The notes under the pieces are model-generated. The model saw nothing but the letters and a program-made list of their open reading frames with translations, was not told the DNA's origin and did no database searches. Positions 46,117 through 54,558 of a DNA stretch of 64,000 nucleotides are shown here, in pieces. The translations under genes were made by a program, and so were the position numbers. Every line of letters begins with the position of its first letter. Position 1 is the first letter of the stretch. This DNA comes from Nocardia aurea (GTDB lineage: Bacteria; Actinomycetota; Actinomycetes; Mycobacteriales; Mycobacteriaceae): assembly GCF_003123685.1 (NCBI RefSeq), contig NZ_QCYJ01000103.1, positions 310,001-374,000 of the forward strand, written 5' to 3'.

Positions 46117-47321
46117 TGCGACCGACTGTCCGAGGGAATGTGGGGCCGGGTGCTCACCCGCTTGATGTAGCTGTGGATGTTGTCGACGGTCTCGGTGAGC
46201 GAGTCGCCGCCGAATTTCTCCAGCGCCACCTGCGCGACGACGAGCGCGACCATCGTCTCGGCCACCACGCCCGCGGCGGGTACCGCGCACACATCGGAGC
46301 GCTGGTGGATGGCGACGGCTTCCTCGCCCGTGGTCATGTCCACGGTCGAGAGCGCGCGCGGAACCGTGGAGATCGGCTTCATGGCGGCGCGGACGCGCAG
46401 CGCCTCGCCGTTGGTCATGCCGCCTTCGAGGCCGCCCGCCCGGTTGGTGGATCGAAGCACACCGTCGGGGCCGGGTCGCATCTCGTCGTGGGCCTGGCTA
46501 CCGCGGCGGCGGGCCGTCTCGAAACCGTCGCCGACCTCTACGCCCTTGATGGCCTGGATGCCCATGAGGGCGGCGGCCAGGCGGGAGTCCAGGCGGTCGG
46601 CGCCGCTGATGAACGAGCCGAGACCGACCGGAAGGCCTTCCACGATCACCTCGACGACACCGCCGAGGGTGTCGCCGTCCTTCTTCGCCGCCTCGATCTC
46701 GGCGATCATCGCCGCCTCGGCGTCCTTGTCGAAGGCGCGCACAGGGCTCTCGTCGACGGTGGCGAGATCGGCGCCGGTCGGGGTGATGCCGGTGGTGTTG
46801 GCGGCGGTGCCGATCGAGACGACGTGCGAGACGACCTCGACCCCGAACGCCTGGCGCAGGAAGTTGCGGGCGACGGTACCGGCCGCGACCCTGGCCGCGG
46901 TCTCGCGGGCGCTGGCCCGCTCGAGCACATTGCGGGCGTCGTCGAAGTTGTACTTGAGCATGCCGGAGTAATCGGCGTGGCCGGGGCGCGGCCTGGTCAG
47001 CGGTGCGTTACGTGCCAGGTCGGCCAGGATCGCCGGATCGACCGGATCGGCGGACATGACGGTGGTCCATTTCGGCCATTCGGAGTTGGCGATCTCGATG
47101 GCGACGGGGCCGCCCATGGTGCGTCCGTGCCGGACACCGCCGACCATGGTGACCTTGTCGGCCTCGAATTTCATCCGGGCGCCACGCCCGTACCCGAGCC
47201 GACGGCGGGCCAGTTGCGCGGAGATATCGTCCGACGTCACCTCGACACCGGCGACCATCCCCTCCAGGATGGTGACGAGGGCGGGACCGTGAGATTCTCC
47301 AGCAGTTATCCAGCGCAGCAC
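46113..47321 (-). CDS. aroC: chorismate synthase
   Basis: This 402-residue enzyme turns 5-enolpyruvylshikimate 3-phosphate into chorismate with reduced flavin, the last step of the pathway. Motifs are WITAGESHGPAL, RRLGYGRGARM, ARETAARVAAG and the C-terminal D-x-C-A-V-PAAGVVAE. The ATG at 47321 starts MLRWITAGESHG, as in the family. It is the first gene of the aroCKB operon and overlaps aroK. Confidence 0.95.
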   Translation of the reverse strand: MLRWITAGESHGPALVTILEGMVAGVEVTSDDISAQLARRRLGYGRGARMKFEADKVTMVGGVRHGRTMGGPVAIEIANSEWPKWTTVMSADPVDPAILADLARNAPLTRPRPGHADYSGMLKYNFDDARNVLERASARETAARVAAGTVARNFLRQAFGVEVVSHVVSIGTAANTTGITPTGADLATVDESPVRAFDKDAEAAMIAEIEAAKKDGDTLGGVVEVIVEGLPVGLGSFISGADRLDSRLAAALMGIQAIKGVEVGDGFETARRRGSQAHDEMRPGPDGVLRSTNRAGGLEGGMTNGEALRVRAAMKPISTVPRALSTVDMTTGEEAVAIHQRSDVCAVPAAGVVAETMVALVVAQVALEKFGGDSLTETVDNIHSYIKRVSTRPHIPSDSRSQ

Positions 47322-47456
47322 GCTCTATATCCTTCCATGTCGGACCCCGCGTGGGTGCATCCGGTCTTTCGTGATCGAGGGCACGTCGACGGTGGCGCGC
47401 TCTGTTGTTTCATCGTCGTCGCGGGGTGCGCGCGCAACCCCGCGACCCGCCGGATC

Positions 47457-47888
47457 TCACGATGCCGTCGCGATCAGCGCGACCAGGGTCGCCAGGCCCA
47501 TCGACGGTCCGTGCGGCACGCCGTGATCCGCGCGCCGCGCCGCCAGGACGGCCACCCCGGCCGCCGCCGTCAGCGTGGGCGCCCCGAGGGCCGCCCACAC
47601 CCACGCCTGCGCACCGCCCAACGCGCTCGCCGCTCCCAGCCCGACCGCGAGCTTGACGTCACCGGCCCCCAGCGCGGCGGGCGCGAGGAGATGAATCGCC
47701 AGGTACAGCGCGGCGAGTAGCAGCCCGCCGGTGACCGCGACGGTGAATCGTGTTGTGCCCAGGGCATATCCGAGAATCGCGGCGGCACCGGTGGTGGTCA
47801 GCGAATTCGGCAGCCTGCGGTGACGCAGATCGAACCAGCCGAGAACCGCGCACCATGCGGTGAGTGTCGCGAGCGCCGTGGGTTCCAT
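47457..47888 (-). CDS. prepilin peptidase (A24 family), short form
   Basis: This 143-residue polytopic membrane aspartic peptidase has the two catalytic Asp positions visible in DLRHRRLPN (near residues 20-28) and GAGDVKLAVGLG. It lacks the N-terminal methylase domain of PilD. It would cleave class III signal peptides of type IV/Flp-like pilins, but no pilin gene lies in the window. A homologue sits near aroE in mycobacteria. The ATG at 47888 was chosen; the open frame extends to 49211 as antisense shadow. Confidence 0.8.
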   Translation of the reverse strand: MEPTALATLTAWCAVLGWFDLRHRRLPNSLTTTGAAAILGYALGTTRFTVAVTGGLLLAALYLAIHLLAPAALGAGDVKLAVGLGAASALGGAQAWVWAALGAPTLTAAAGVAVLAARRADHGVPHGPSMGLATLVALIATAS

Positions 47889-48113
47889 GCCGACCAGCCT
47901 CGTCCGAGATATGACCGCCGTGCGGCGTGATTCGCGGAATGTGGATGGTTTCGCCATATGTGGATATGCGATGTTCCGCTCCAAGGGAATTCGGCTCCCA
48001 TGTGGACATCGTGCGGAATCCGGGCGCCGGGGCGGTGGCGCGGTGACCACGGATTCGGCGGCCGTCCGGGCCGTGGGGGGCCGAGCGGGCCCGCGTCGCG
48101 GTAGCTTGGACCC

Positions 48114-49238
48114 ATGTCTGCTGATCGCGCCGGCCGTTGGCCCGACTACGCCGCGCGCCGGAGTGCGCTGCGCAGTCTGTTGGTGGAGAACGAAGTCGAC
48201 GCCCTGCTGGTCACCGATCTGGTGAACATCAGGTACCTGACCGGATTCACCGGGTCCAACGCCACGCTGCTCGTGCATTCCTGGGATATGCGCAATGCCG
48301 AGGATCGCACCGTCATCGGCACCGACGGCCGGTATCACAGCCAGATCGCCGAACAGGTGCCCGATCTGCGCGCCGAGATCGCGCGGGCCACCGCGCGCCG
48401 GATCGTCGCGCTGGCGGGGGAATGGCAGATGGGCCGGATCGGCTACGAGAGCCACGTCGTCACCGTCGACGAGCATCGAGGTTTCGTCGAGCAGGGCACC
48501 GGCCTGGAATTCGTCGCGGCTCCCGGACTGGTCGAACAGTTGCGCACGGTCAAGGACGACTACGAGGTCGAGCAGTTGCGCGCGGCCTGCGCGGCCGGTG
48601 ACGCGGGTCTTGCGACCCTGCTCGAACGCGGCGGTCTGCGTCCCGGCCGCACCGAGCGGCAGGTGGCGCGCGACCTCGAATGGGCGATGTTCGAACACGG
48701 CGCGGAGGCGATCTCCTTCGAGACCATCGTGGCCGCGGGCGTCAATTCCGCCGTTCCGCACCACCGGCCCACCGAGGCGGTGCTCGCGCCGGGCGATTTC
48801 GTGAAACTCGATTTCGGCGCCGTGATCGGCGGCTACCACTCCGATATGACCCGCACCCTGGTACTCGGCGAGCCGTCGGACTGGCAGCGTGAGATCTATG
48901 CCCTGGTCGAGGAGTCGCAGCGGGCCGGGCGCAAGGCGCTGCACCCGGGCGTGAAGGCCGCCGACGTCGACGCCGCGGCCCGCGCGGTGATCGAAGCCGC
49001 GGGTCACGGGGCGCTGTTCGTGCACGGTCTCGGGCACGGCGTCGGATTGCGGATCCACGAAGCGCCGGGAATCGCGAAAACCGGAACCGCTACACTTCTG
49101 TCTGGCGTGGCGGTGACCGTCGAACCTGGTGTGTACTTTCCCGGCCGCGGCGGGGTCCGGATCGAGGACACGCTCGTGGTGCGCGAAGGGGGCCCGGAGT
49201 TGCTCACCCACACCAGCAAAGACCTGACCGTCGTCTGA
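48114..49238 (+). CDS. pepQ: Xaa-Pro aminopeptidase/dipeptidase, M24B family
   Basis: This 374-residue metallopeptidase has an N-terminal creatinase-like domain and a pita-bread catalytic domain. Metal ligands lie in KLDFGAVIGGYHSDMTRT (two Asp), HGLGHGVGLRIHE (His), VEPGVYFPG (Glu) and GGVRIEDTLV (Glu). It removes N-terminal residues before proline or cleaves Xaa-Pro dipeptides. The ATG at 48114 is supported by the family start. It is directly upstream of efp, as in mycobacteria. Confidence 0.9.
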   Translation: MSADRAGRWPDYAARRSALRSLLVENEVDALLVTDLVNIRYLTGFTGSNATLLVHSWDMRNAEDRTVIGTDGRYHSQIAEQVPDLRAEIARATARRIVALAGEWQMGRIGYESHVVTVDEHRGFVEQGTGLEFVAAPGLVEQLRTVKDDYEVEQLRAACAAGDAGLATLLERGGLRPGRTERQVARDLEWAMFEHGAEAISFETIVAAGVNSAVPHHRPTEAVLAPGDFVKLDFGAVIGGYHSDMTRTLVLGEPSDWQREIYALVEESQRAGRKALHPGVKAADVDAAARAVIEAAGHGALFVHGLGHGVGLRIHEAPGIAKTGTATLLSGVAVTVEPGVYFPGRGGVRIEDTLVVREGGPELLTHTSKDLTVV

Positions 49239-49303
49239 CGACGGTCGCGCGAGACAACAGTGTTTACGACAACGAAGTTTACGAACTAGGAGATCCGAGG
49301 ACA

Positions 49304-49867
49304 GTGGCGGACACCAGCGACTTCAAGAACGGCCTAGTGCTGAAAATCGATGGTCAGCTTCAGCAGATCACCGAGTTCCAGCACGTCAAGCCGGGTAAAG
49401 GGCCCGCCTTCGTGCGGACCAAGCTGAAGAACGTCGTGTCCGGCAAGGTCGTCGACAAGACCTTCAACGCGGGTGTCAAGGTGGAGACGGCCACCGTCGA
49501 CCGCCGCGATATGACCTACCTGTACCACGACGGCACCGACTACATCTTCATGGACGGCGAGACCTTCGACCAGCTGTCGATCGCCGAGGCCACCATCGGC
49601 GCGGGCGCCCGCTTCCTGCTGGAGAACATGGCGGTCCAGGTCGCCGTGCACGAGGGCGCGCCGCTGTTCGTGGAGCTCCCGGTCTCCATCGAGCTGATCG
49701 TGCAGCACACCGATATCGGCCTGCAGGGCGACCGCTCCACCGGCGGCACCAAGCCGGCGACCCTGGAGACCGGCGCCGAGGTGCAGGTCCCGCTGTTCAT
49801 CAACACCGGTGACAAGCTGCGCATCGATTCGCGCGACGGCAGCTACCTCGGCCGGGTCAATGCCTGA
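49304..49867 (+). CDS. efp: elongation factor P
   Basis: This 187-residue, three-domain EF-P relieves ribosome stalling at polyproline. It has the N-terminal KOW-like domain with the loop KPGKGPA (Lys near residue 32) and the conserved C-terminal segment GDKLRIDSRDGSYLGR. The GTG at 49304 has AGGAG and GAGGACA just upstream. A direct repeat GTTTACGA occurs twice in the leader (49262-49269, 49277-49284), perhaps near the promoter. nusB follows after 24 bases. Confidence 0.95.
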   Translation: MADTSDFKNGLVLKIDGQLQQITEFQHVKPGKGPAFVRTKLKNVVSGKVVDKTFNAGVKVETATVDRRDMTYLYHDGTDYIFMDGETFDQLSIAEATIGAGARFLLENMAVQVAVHEGAPLFVELPVSIELIVQHTDIGLQGDRSTGGTKPATLETGAEVQVPLFINTGDKLRIDSRDGSYLGRVNA

Positions 49868-49891
49868 TCGCCGGTTCGGCGCGCGGGGATA

Positions 49892-50410
49892 ATGGTGACT
49901 GTGGCGGAACAGCCGGTAGACAAGAAGTCCAACTTCAAGAAGCTCGGCGCCCGGCATAAGGCCAGGCGTCGCGCGGTGGACCTGCTCTTCGAGGCAGAGG
50001 CCAGGGATGTCGACGTGGCCGACCTGCTTTCCGAGCGGGTCGACCTGGCGACCCACGACCAGTCGGTCGCGCCCGTGCACGCCTACACCCACACCCTGGT
50101 CGAAGGCGTCGCCGACGATCTGGATCGGGTGGACGGCACCATCGAGTCCTACCTGCAGGACTGGGCGCTGTCGCGGCTGCCCGCCGTCGATCGCGCGATC
50201 CTGCGTATCGCGGTGTGGGAGTTGTTCCACGCCAACGATGTTCCGCCGGTGGTCGCGGTCGACGAGGCGGTGGAACTGGCCAAGGAGTTGTCCACCGACG
50301 ACTCGCCGTCCTTCGTCAACGGTGTGCTCGGCCAGGTCGTGCTGGTCGCTCCCCAGGTGCGCGCGGCGGCCGCCGCGACGCGGGCGCCGCGGCCCGGCAC
50401 CGACGTATGA
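49892..50410 (+). CDS. nusB: transcription antitermination factor NusB
   Basis: This 172-residue all-helical protein has the NusB pattern (KARRRAVDLLFEAEARD, SRLPAVDRAILRIAVWEL, VPPVVAVDEAVELAKELSTDDSPSFVNGVLGQV). It binds boxA RNA with NusE to promote rRNA transcription. Start uncertain among ATG 49892, GTG 49895 and GTG 49901, all in frame. A C-terminal Ala/Arg tail extends the core. Its stop overlaps the next gene (ATGA). Confidence 0.93.
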   Translation: MVTVAEQPVDKKSNFKKLGARHKARRRAVDLLFEAEARDVDVADLLSERVDLATHDQSVAPVHAYTHTLVEGVADDLDRVDGTIESYLQDWALSRLPAVDRAILRIAVWELFHANDVPPVVAVDEAVELAKELSTDDSPSFVNGVLGQVVLVAPQVRAAAAATRAPRPGTDV

Positions 50411-50673
50411 CCAGAAAATACCTGGTCATGGCGATGCGGACGCCGAATTTCGACGCCGCGACGATCGAACCGCACCGACGATTCCTCGACGCGTTGCTCG
50501 AACGCGGTCAGCTGCAGGAGAGCGGTAAGTTCACCGACGGCAGCGGCGGCGCGTACGTGATCCTGGCCGAGAGCCTCGATGCCGCGCGCGAGATCGCCTT
50601 CACCGATCCGGTGCACACGAGCGGTTCCTCGGAACTGACCGTCTACGAATGGGAGATCGCCGTTTCGGCGTGA
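50407..50673 (+). CDS. YciI-family protein
   Basis: This 88-residue ferredoxin-like fold protein with the YciI/YCII pattern (YLVMAMRTPNFD, HRRFLDALLERGQL, GAYVILAESLDAAREI, DPVHTSG) is probably a dimeric small-molecule-binding or lyase-like protein. The ATG at 50407 overlaps the nusB stop. It is the last gene of the pepQ-efp-nusB block, followed by a terminator. Confidence 0.85.
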   Translation: MTRKYLVMAMRTPNFDAATIEPHRRFLDALLERGQLQESGKFTDGSGGAYVILAESLDAAREIAFTDPVHTSGSSELTVYEWEIAVSA

Positions 50674-50986
50674 ATCCCCGCACCCCCGAAACATGCGACA
50701 GCCGCACCTCCGACGAGGTTGCGGCTGTCGCGTTTCCGGGGGTGCCCCAAGCTCCCGCCGGTGGGTGTACGGGACCCGGCGGGAGCCGACCGGGATCATC
50801 GGCGTGATGTTCCCGGAGCGGGTGTGCGCTCGCACCGCGAGCACCGATTCGATCCTCGTTCCTCGAGCGCACTCGAGGTCAAGCGGTGTGGCGCAGCACA
50901 CGGTGGCTGCCCCGACCTGGTGGCACACCGGGAGTGAGAGATAGCTACAGTTGTTCTCGCAACAGTGCTGTGTGAGGAGAGCTGGG
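50674..50986. other. non-coding stretch before the DUF4334-like gene
   Basis: These 313 bases carry the terminator at 50684-50742 and a second hairpin: 50751-50761 pairs with 50776-50786 over 11 bp around a 14-base loop. After that I see no gene and no recognised riboswitch. The last 50 bases are less G/C-rich (GAGATAGCTACAGTTGTTCTCG) and probably hold the promoter of the next gene. Confidence 0.5.
50684..50742 (+). terminator. long hairpin downstream of the nusB-yciI operon
   Basis: The core stem pairs 50695-50710 with 50715-50731 (one bulged T) around loop CGAC, and outer CCCCGAAA/TTTCC-GGGG segments extend it. It follows the yciI stop by about ten bases. Confidence 0.75.
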
Positions 50987-51541
50987 ATGACATCGAATAC
51001 TGTCCGGTCGGCGACCGAGGAACTGGCGCGGTTGCAGGCCGACGGGTGCACACCCGAACAGGCGTGGGCACTGTTCGATCGGCTGCCGGTGGCGGCGGTC
51101 GACGAGATCGTGACCGGGCGCTGGCAGGGTTCGGAGATCCGGACCGGTCACCCGTTCGACGGCGTACTCGGCGCGTCCGGCTGGTACGGCAAACAGTTCG
51201 ACGACGCGAATTCCGTCCATCCGCTGCTGTTCTCCGACACCGAGGGCAAGATCTTCGCGGTCGACCCGCGCCGGGTACCGCTCTCGCTCACCGGGAAGGT
51301 ACCGCTTCCCGGTGTGCGCGCCGTCCGGAAATCGTTGCGTTACACCGGAATCGCCCTACGAACCCAGCGCTACACGGCTCGCCTGCGCGCCGTCGAATAC
51401 CGCGGCGTCCTCAGCGCGGCGATGGTCTACGACCACCTGCCCATCATCGACCACTTCCGCCGGGTCGACGCCGACACTCTGTTCGGCGTGATGGATATGC
51501 GCGGCATGACCGAACCGTACTTCTTCATCCTGCGTCGCTGA
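50987..51541 (+). CDS. GXWXG/DUF4334-like protein
   Basis: This 184-residue protein has the GRWQGSEI motif (GXWXG-like) near residue 45, then a mixed alpha/beta domain with GWYGKQF, and a C-terminal part (LRAVEYRGVLSAAMVYDHLPIIDHF, key span) typical of the DUF4334 C-terminal domain. Its function is unknown; relatives are ligand-binding lipocalin-like proteins. ATG 50987 with GGAGAG upstream was preferred over ATG 50951. Confidence 0.72.
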   Translation: MTSNTVRSATEELARLQADGCTPEQAWALFDRLPVAAVDEIVTGRWQGSEIRTGHPFDGVLGASGWYGKQFDDANSVHPLLFSDTEGKIFAVDPRRVPLSLTGKVPLPGVRAVRKSLRYTGIALRTQRYTARLRAVEYRGVLSAAMVYDHLPIIDHFRRVDADTLFGVMDMRGMTEPYFFILRR

Positions 51542-51595
51542 TCCGTTCGGGCGACAGCGCCGTACGGTTCTCGATCGGCGCCGACGGTGCCCAGA

Positions 51596-52858
51596 TCATC
51601 CGAGGGCCAGCAGTGCGGCGACGGCGCTCGTCGTCGCGAGAATCGCCAGGATCGCCCCGGTGACGACGAAGCGCGTCATCGGGACGCGGACACCGTGGGT
51701 TCGACAGAATTCCAGGCACAGCAGGGTGGCAAGCGATGCCCACGGCGTGATGATCGGACCGACGTTGGTGCCGATCAGCAGGGCCAACAGCTGATCGCGG
51801 TTCTCCACCGGCACCACCGCCTCACCAGCCGTGTAGGCGGGCAGGTTGTTGGCGATATTGGACAGTGCGGCACCCGCTCCCGCCGCGCGATACGCGCCTT
51901 CCGCACCGGAATCGGAACCTATGAGCGCGTGCATCACATCCGAGAGTCCGAACCGGCTCAGCGTCGGTACGACGAGGAAAAGGCCGACGACGAAGACCAG
52001 CAACCGCCAGGGGATCAGCGACCATCTCAGCGCGCGGCGATCGATGATCGCGAAGGCCCCGACGGCGATCACCGCGGCGAGGGTGGCCGCGATCTCGATG
52101 TGGTCCCCGAGTAGCGGGATGGACACGATGAACAGCACGCAGGCCGACGCGGTGGTGTACATCAGCGCGCGTTGTCCGGAATTCTCGGGGCGTACGGGTT
52201 CGGGGGGTAGGTACCGGTCCGCGTCGCGGCGACCGCGTCGCCAGTAGAAGATCCAGAGGCAGAGCATGGTCACCGCCGTCGACACCAGTTGCGGCGCCCA
52301 CATGGTCGCCGCGAATTCGGTGGCGTCGAGTGCGACGCGGTCGGCGGCAAGCAGATTCGTGAGATTGGAGACCGGCAGCAGCAGGCTGGCGGTATTCGCC
52401 AGCCACAGCGTCGTCATCGCCAACGGCAGCGGCGCGATACGCGCGGGCGCCGCGAGCGCCAGCACGACCGGGGTGAGCAGCACGGCGGTGGTGTCGAGGT
52501 TGAGCAGGGTGGTCGTCGCCGAGGCGAACAGCACGCACAGTCCGAACAGCGCCGGATAGTTACCGCGCCCGAGGATCGCGAGCCGATGCGCGATCACAGC
52601 GAATACCTTGGCCTGCCTGGTCAGTTCGGCCAGCACGATGACGCTGCCGAGGAACAGCAGCAGTGGTCCGATGCGCCGCATATTGTCGGCGGCTTGCTCA
52701 CGCGGTAGTAGTCCGGTGGCGACGCACAACAGCCCGATCAGCAAGAGTGCGACCCGCACCCGGTCCAGCACGCCGAATCTCGCCCACCGTGACGGCTGTT
52801 CGGACGTCGACGGACTCGACGACGGGTTCGCAGCGGCGGAGCCGACCGGTTCGGGCAC
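51596..52858 (-). CDS. SLC13/ArsB-NhaD-type ion transporter
   Basis: This 420-residue protein has about ten to twelve membrane helices and two repeated signatures of the ion-transporter superfamily: SNLTNLLAADR in the first half and ALSNIANNLPAYT plus LIGTNVGPIITPWASLATLL in the second, which form the substrate-binding hairpins. It could move dicarboxylate, arsenite or Na+; the substrate is not decidable here. The GTG at 52858 is the first in-frame start; the open frame beyond it is shadow of the next gene. Poorly charged Ser/Pro N-terminus. Confidence 0.78.
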   Translation of the reverse strand: MPEPVGSAAANPSSSPSTSEQPSRWARFGVLDRVRVALLLIGLLCVATGLLPREQAADNMRRIGPLLLFLGSVIVLAELTRQAKVFAVIAHRLAILGRGNYPALFGLCVLFASATTTLLNLDTTAVLLTPVVLALAAPARIAPLPLAMTTLWLANTASLLLPVSNLTNLLAADRVALDATEFAATMWAPQLVSTAVTMLCLWIFYWRRGRRDADRYLPPEPVRPENSGQRALMYTTASACVLFIVSIPLLGDHIEIAATLAAVIAVGAFAIIDRRALRWSLIPWRLLVFVVGLFLVVPTLSRFGLSDVMHALIGSDSGAEGAYRAAGAGAALSNIANNLPAYTAGEAVVPVENRDQLLALLIGTNVGPIITPWASLATLLCLEFCRTHGVRVPMTRFVVTGAILAILATTSAVAALLALG

Positions 52859-52911
52859 TACTGCATGATCGCAATCCGGCGGTCCACCGGCCGGTGCGGG
52901 GCGGTCGGCGC

Positions 52912-53886
52912 TCAGCTGGTCACGGGTCGCAGCACGATTTTGCCGAGCGGTGCCCGGCCTTCGACCAGTCGGTGCGCTTCGTCGGCGCGCTCCAGCGGCA
53001 ACACGGATTCGACGAGGGGATCGAGTTCCCCGTTCGCCGCGAGTGCCAGCGCCCGTCCGCGATTGGCATCGACGACCGCCAGCCACCGCGGTCCGGCGCA
53101 GCCGACGAAAGTGAGTCCGCGGGCGATCAGGTCGGCGGCCGTGACCTGGGCCGGTGCGCCGGAGAGGAATCCGTAGCCGAGCATGCGCCCGGACAACGGG
53201 GTGAGGACGTCGAGCAGCGCCGCGGCGGTGGCGCCGCCGATGGAGTCGAACACGACGTCGATGGTCGTGTCGCCGAGGTGGTCGCGCAGCCGCGCGGTCC
53301 ACTCCGGGTCGCGGTGATCGAAGACCTCCGCCGCACCGAGGGCGCGGGCTCGTTCGGCCTTGGCCGGTCCGCCCACGGTGGCCAGCACCCGGATTCCGCG
53401 TCGGGCGGCCAGTTCGGTCAGCGCCGCGCCGACGCCGGTCGCGGCCGCCTCGACCAGCACCGTCTCGGTGCCGGTGCACGCGGCCGCGTCCAGCAGGGTC
53501 ACCGCCACCGAGCCGCTCATCAGCACCGCCGCCGCCTCGGCCGCCGAGAGTTCCTCGGGTACGGGGGTCGCGGACACCGCGGGCGCGCGGACATATTCGG
53601 CGTACGAGCCGAAACCGGCGGTGGCGACGGCGACGCGCCTGCCGACGAGGGCGGCGTCGACCTCGGGCCCGGTTTCGGCGACGATTCCCACGGCCTGGAA
53701 TCCGAAGATCAGCGGCGGTTCGGCGGCAAGCGGGAATGCCCCCGAACGCAGTGCGATCTCGGGGTACAGCACCGGAATCGCCTCCGTTCTGATCGTCAGT
53801 TCACCCACGCCGGGACGCGGTGTCGGCATCTCGCGCGGCACCAGTACCTCGGGGCCGCCCGTACCTGTCATTACGATTGCTCGCAT
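52912..53886 (-). CDS. NADPH:quinone oxidoreductase/zinc-free MDR family protein
   Basis: This 324-residue medium-chain reductase has an N-terminal GroES-like part (GGPEVLVPREMPTPRPGVGEL) and an NADPH-binding AATGVGAALTELAARRG with DVVFDSIGGATAAAL. Zinc-binding Cys residues are absent, fitting quinone oxidoreductases (QOR). ATG 53886 has GGAG six bases upstream; an in-frame ATG lies at 53898. It is divergent from a TetR gene, and paired operator-like repeats lie between them, so it is probably its target. Confidence 0.85.
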   Translation of the reverse strand: MRAIVMTGTGGPEVLVPREMPTPRPGVGELTIRTEAIPVLYPEIALRSGAFPLAAEPPLIFGFQAVGIVAETGPEVDAALVGRRVAVATAGFGSYAEYVRAPAVSATPVPEELSAAEAAAVLMSGSVAVTLLDAAACTGTETVLVEAAATGVGAALTELAARRGIRVLATVGGPAKAERARALGAAEVFDHRDPEWTARLRDHLGDTTIDVVFDSIGGATAAALLDVLTPLSGRMLGYGFLSGAPAQVTAADLIARGLTFVGCAGPRWLAVVDANRGRALALAANGELDPLVESVLPLERADEAHRLVEGRAPLGKIVLRPVTS

Positions 53887-53901
53887 CGAGAACTCCATAA
53901 T

Positions 53902-53949
53902 TTGACTGCCGGTCCAGTTCGAAGCGAAACGATATGGACCGTTGGTCAA
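53902..53949. promoter_or_regulatory. paired TetR-type operator between qor-like and tetR genes
   Basis: Segments 53902-53916 and 53935-53949 form an inverted repeat (12 of 15 bases). Each half is itself a near palindrome, TTGACYNNCGGTCCA. They lie in the divergent intergenic region and are good candidates for binding by the adjacent TetR protein. Confidence 0.6.
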
Positions 53950-53974
53950 CTTGTCAATGCAGGAAGTGGGTGAG

Positions 53975-54550
53975 ATGGCCGAGGACCGTCCGAGGGAACG
54001 TGCCGACGCCGCACGAAATCGGCGCGCGATACTCGATGCGACCAGGGCGTTGCTGGCCGAATACGGGGGTGAGGCGATCACCATGGATCGGGTGGCCGCC
54101 GCCGCCGGGGTCGGGAAGGGGACCATCTTCCACCGGTTCGGCAGCCGGGCGGGTCTGCTGCACGAACTCGTCGCCGAACCCGCGCTCGCGCTGATGAACG
54201 CGGTGCAGGACGGTCCGCCGCCGCTCGGTCCAGGAGCCGAACCCGGTGACCGGCTGCTCGCCTATTTCGGCGCGATGACCGAACTCGTCGTCGACAATCT
54301 CGAACTCATGGTCGCCTACCGGTCGGAGTCGCCCCATCCGCGAAGCGAGGAGTTCCACGCGTTCTGGGCCGCGCACATCACCGCGCTGTTGGCCGAGGCC
54401 AGGCCGGACGTGGACGCCGAGGTCGTCGGAGCGCTACTGCTCGCCCCACTCGGCGGAGAACCGGCCGCGCGCATGGTGCGCGCGGGCGAGGCGGACCGCC
54501 TGCGCGCGGGTGTCCTCGCGCTGGTCGAGGCGGTCCTGCGACGGCCATGA
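53975..54550 (+). CDS. TetR/AcrR-family regulator
   Basis: This 191-residue regulator has an N-terminal HTH (ILDATRALLAEYGGEAITMDRVAAAAGVGKGTIFHRF, key span) and a ligand-binding C-terminal half with an unusual Pro-rich loop (GPPPLGPGAEPG) at about residues 80-92. ATG 53975 follows GGTGAG; earlier in-frame TTG 53942 and ATG 53957 are possible but would start within the operator. It probably controls itself and the divergent oxidoreductase. Confidence 0.85.
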   Translation: MAEDRPRERADAARNRRAILDATRALLAEYGGEAITMDRVAAAAGVGKGTIFHRFGSRAGLLHELVAEPALALMNAVQDGPPPLGPGAEPGDRLLAYFGAMTELVVDNLELMVAYRSESPHPRSEEFHAFWAAHITALLAEARPDVDAEVVGALLLAPLGGEPAARMVRAGEADRLRAGVLALVEAVLRRP

Positions 54551-54558
54551 GGCGGGGT

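Noticed and set aside
46095..47720. 541-codon plus-strand frame opposite aroC
   Set aside because: The minus-strand aroC is unmistakable, and the plus frame reads as Gly/Arg/His-rich shadow with no domain.
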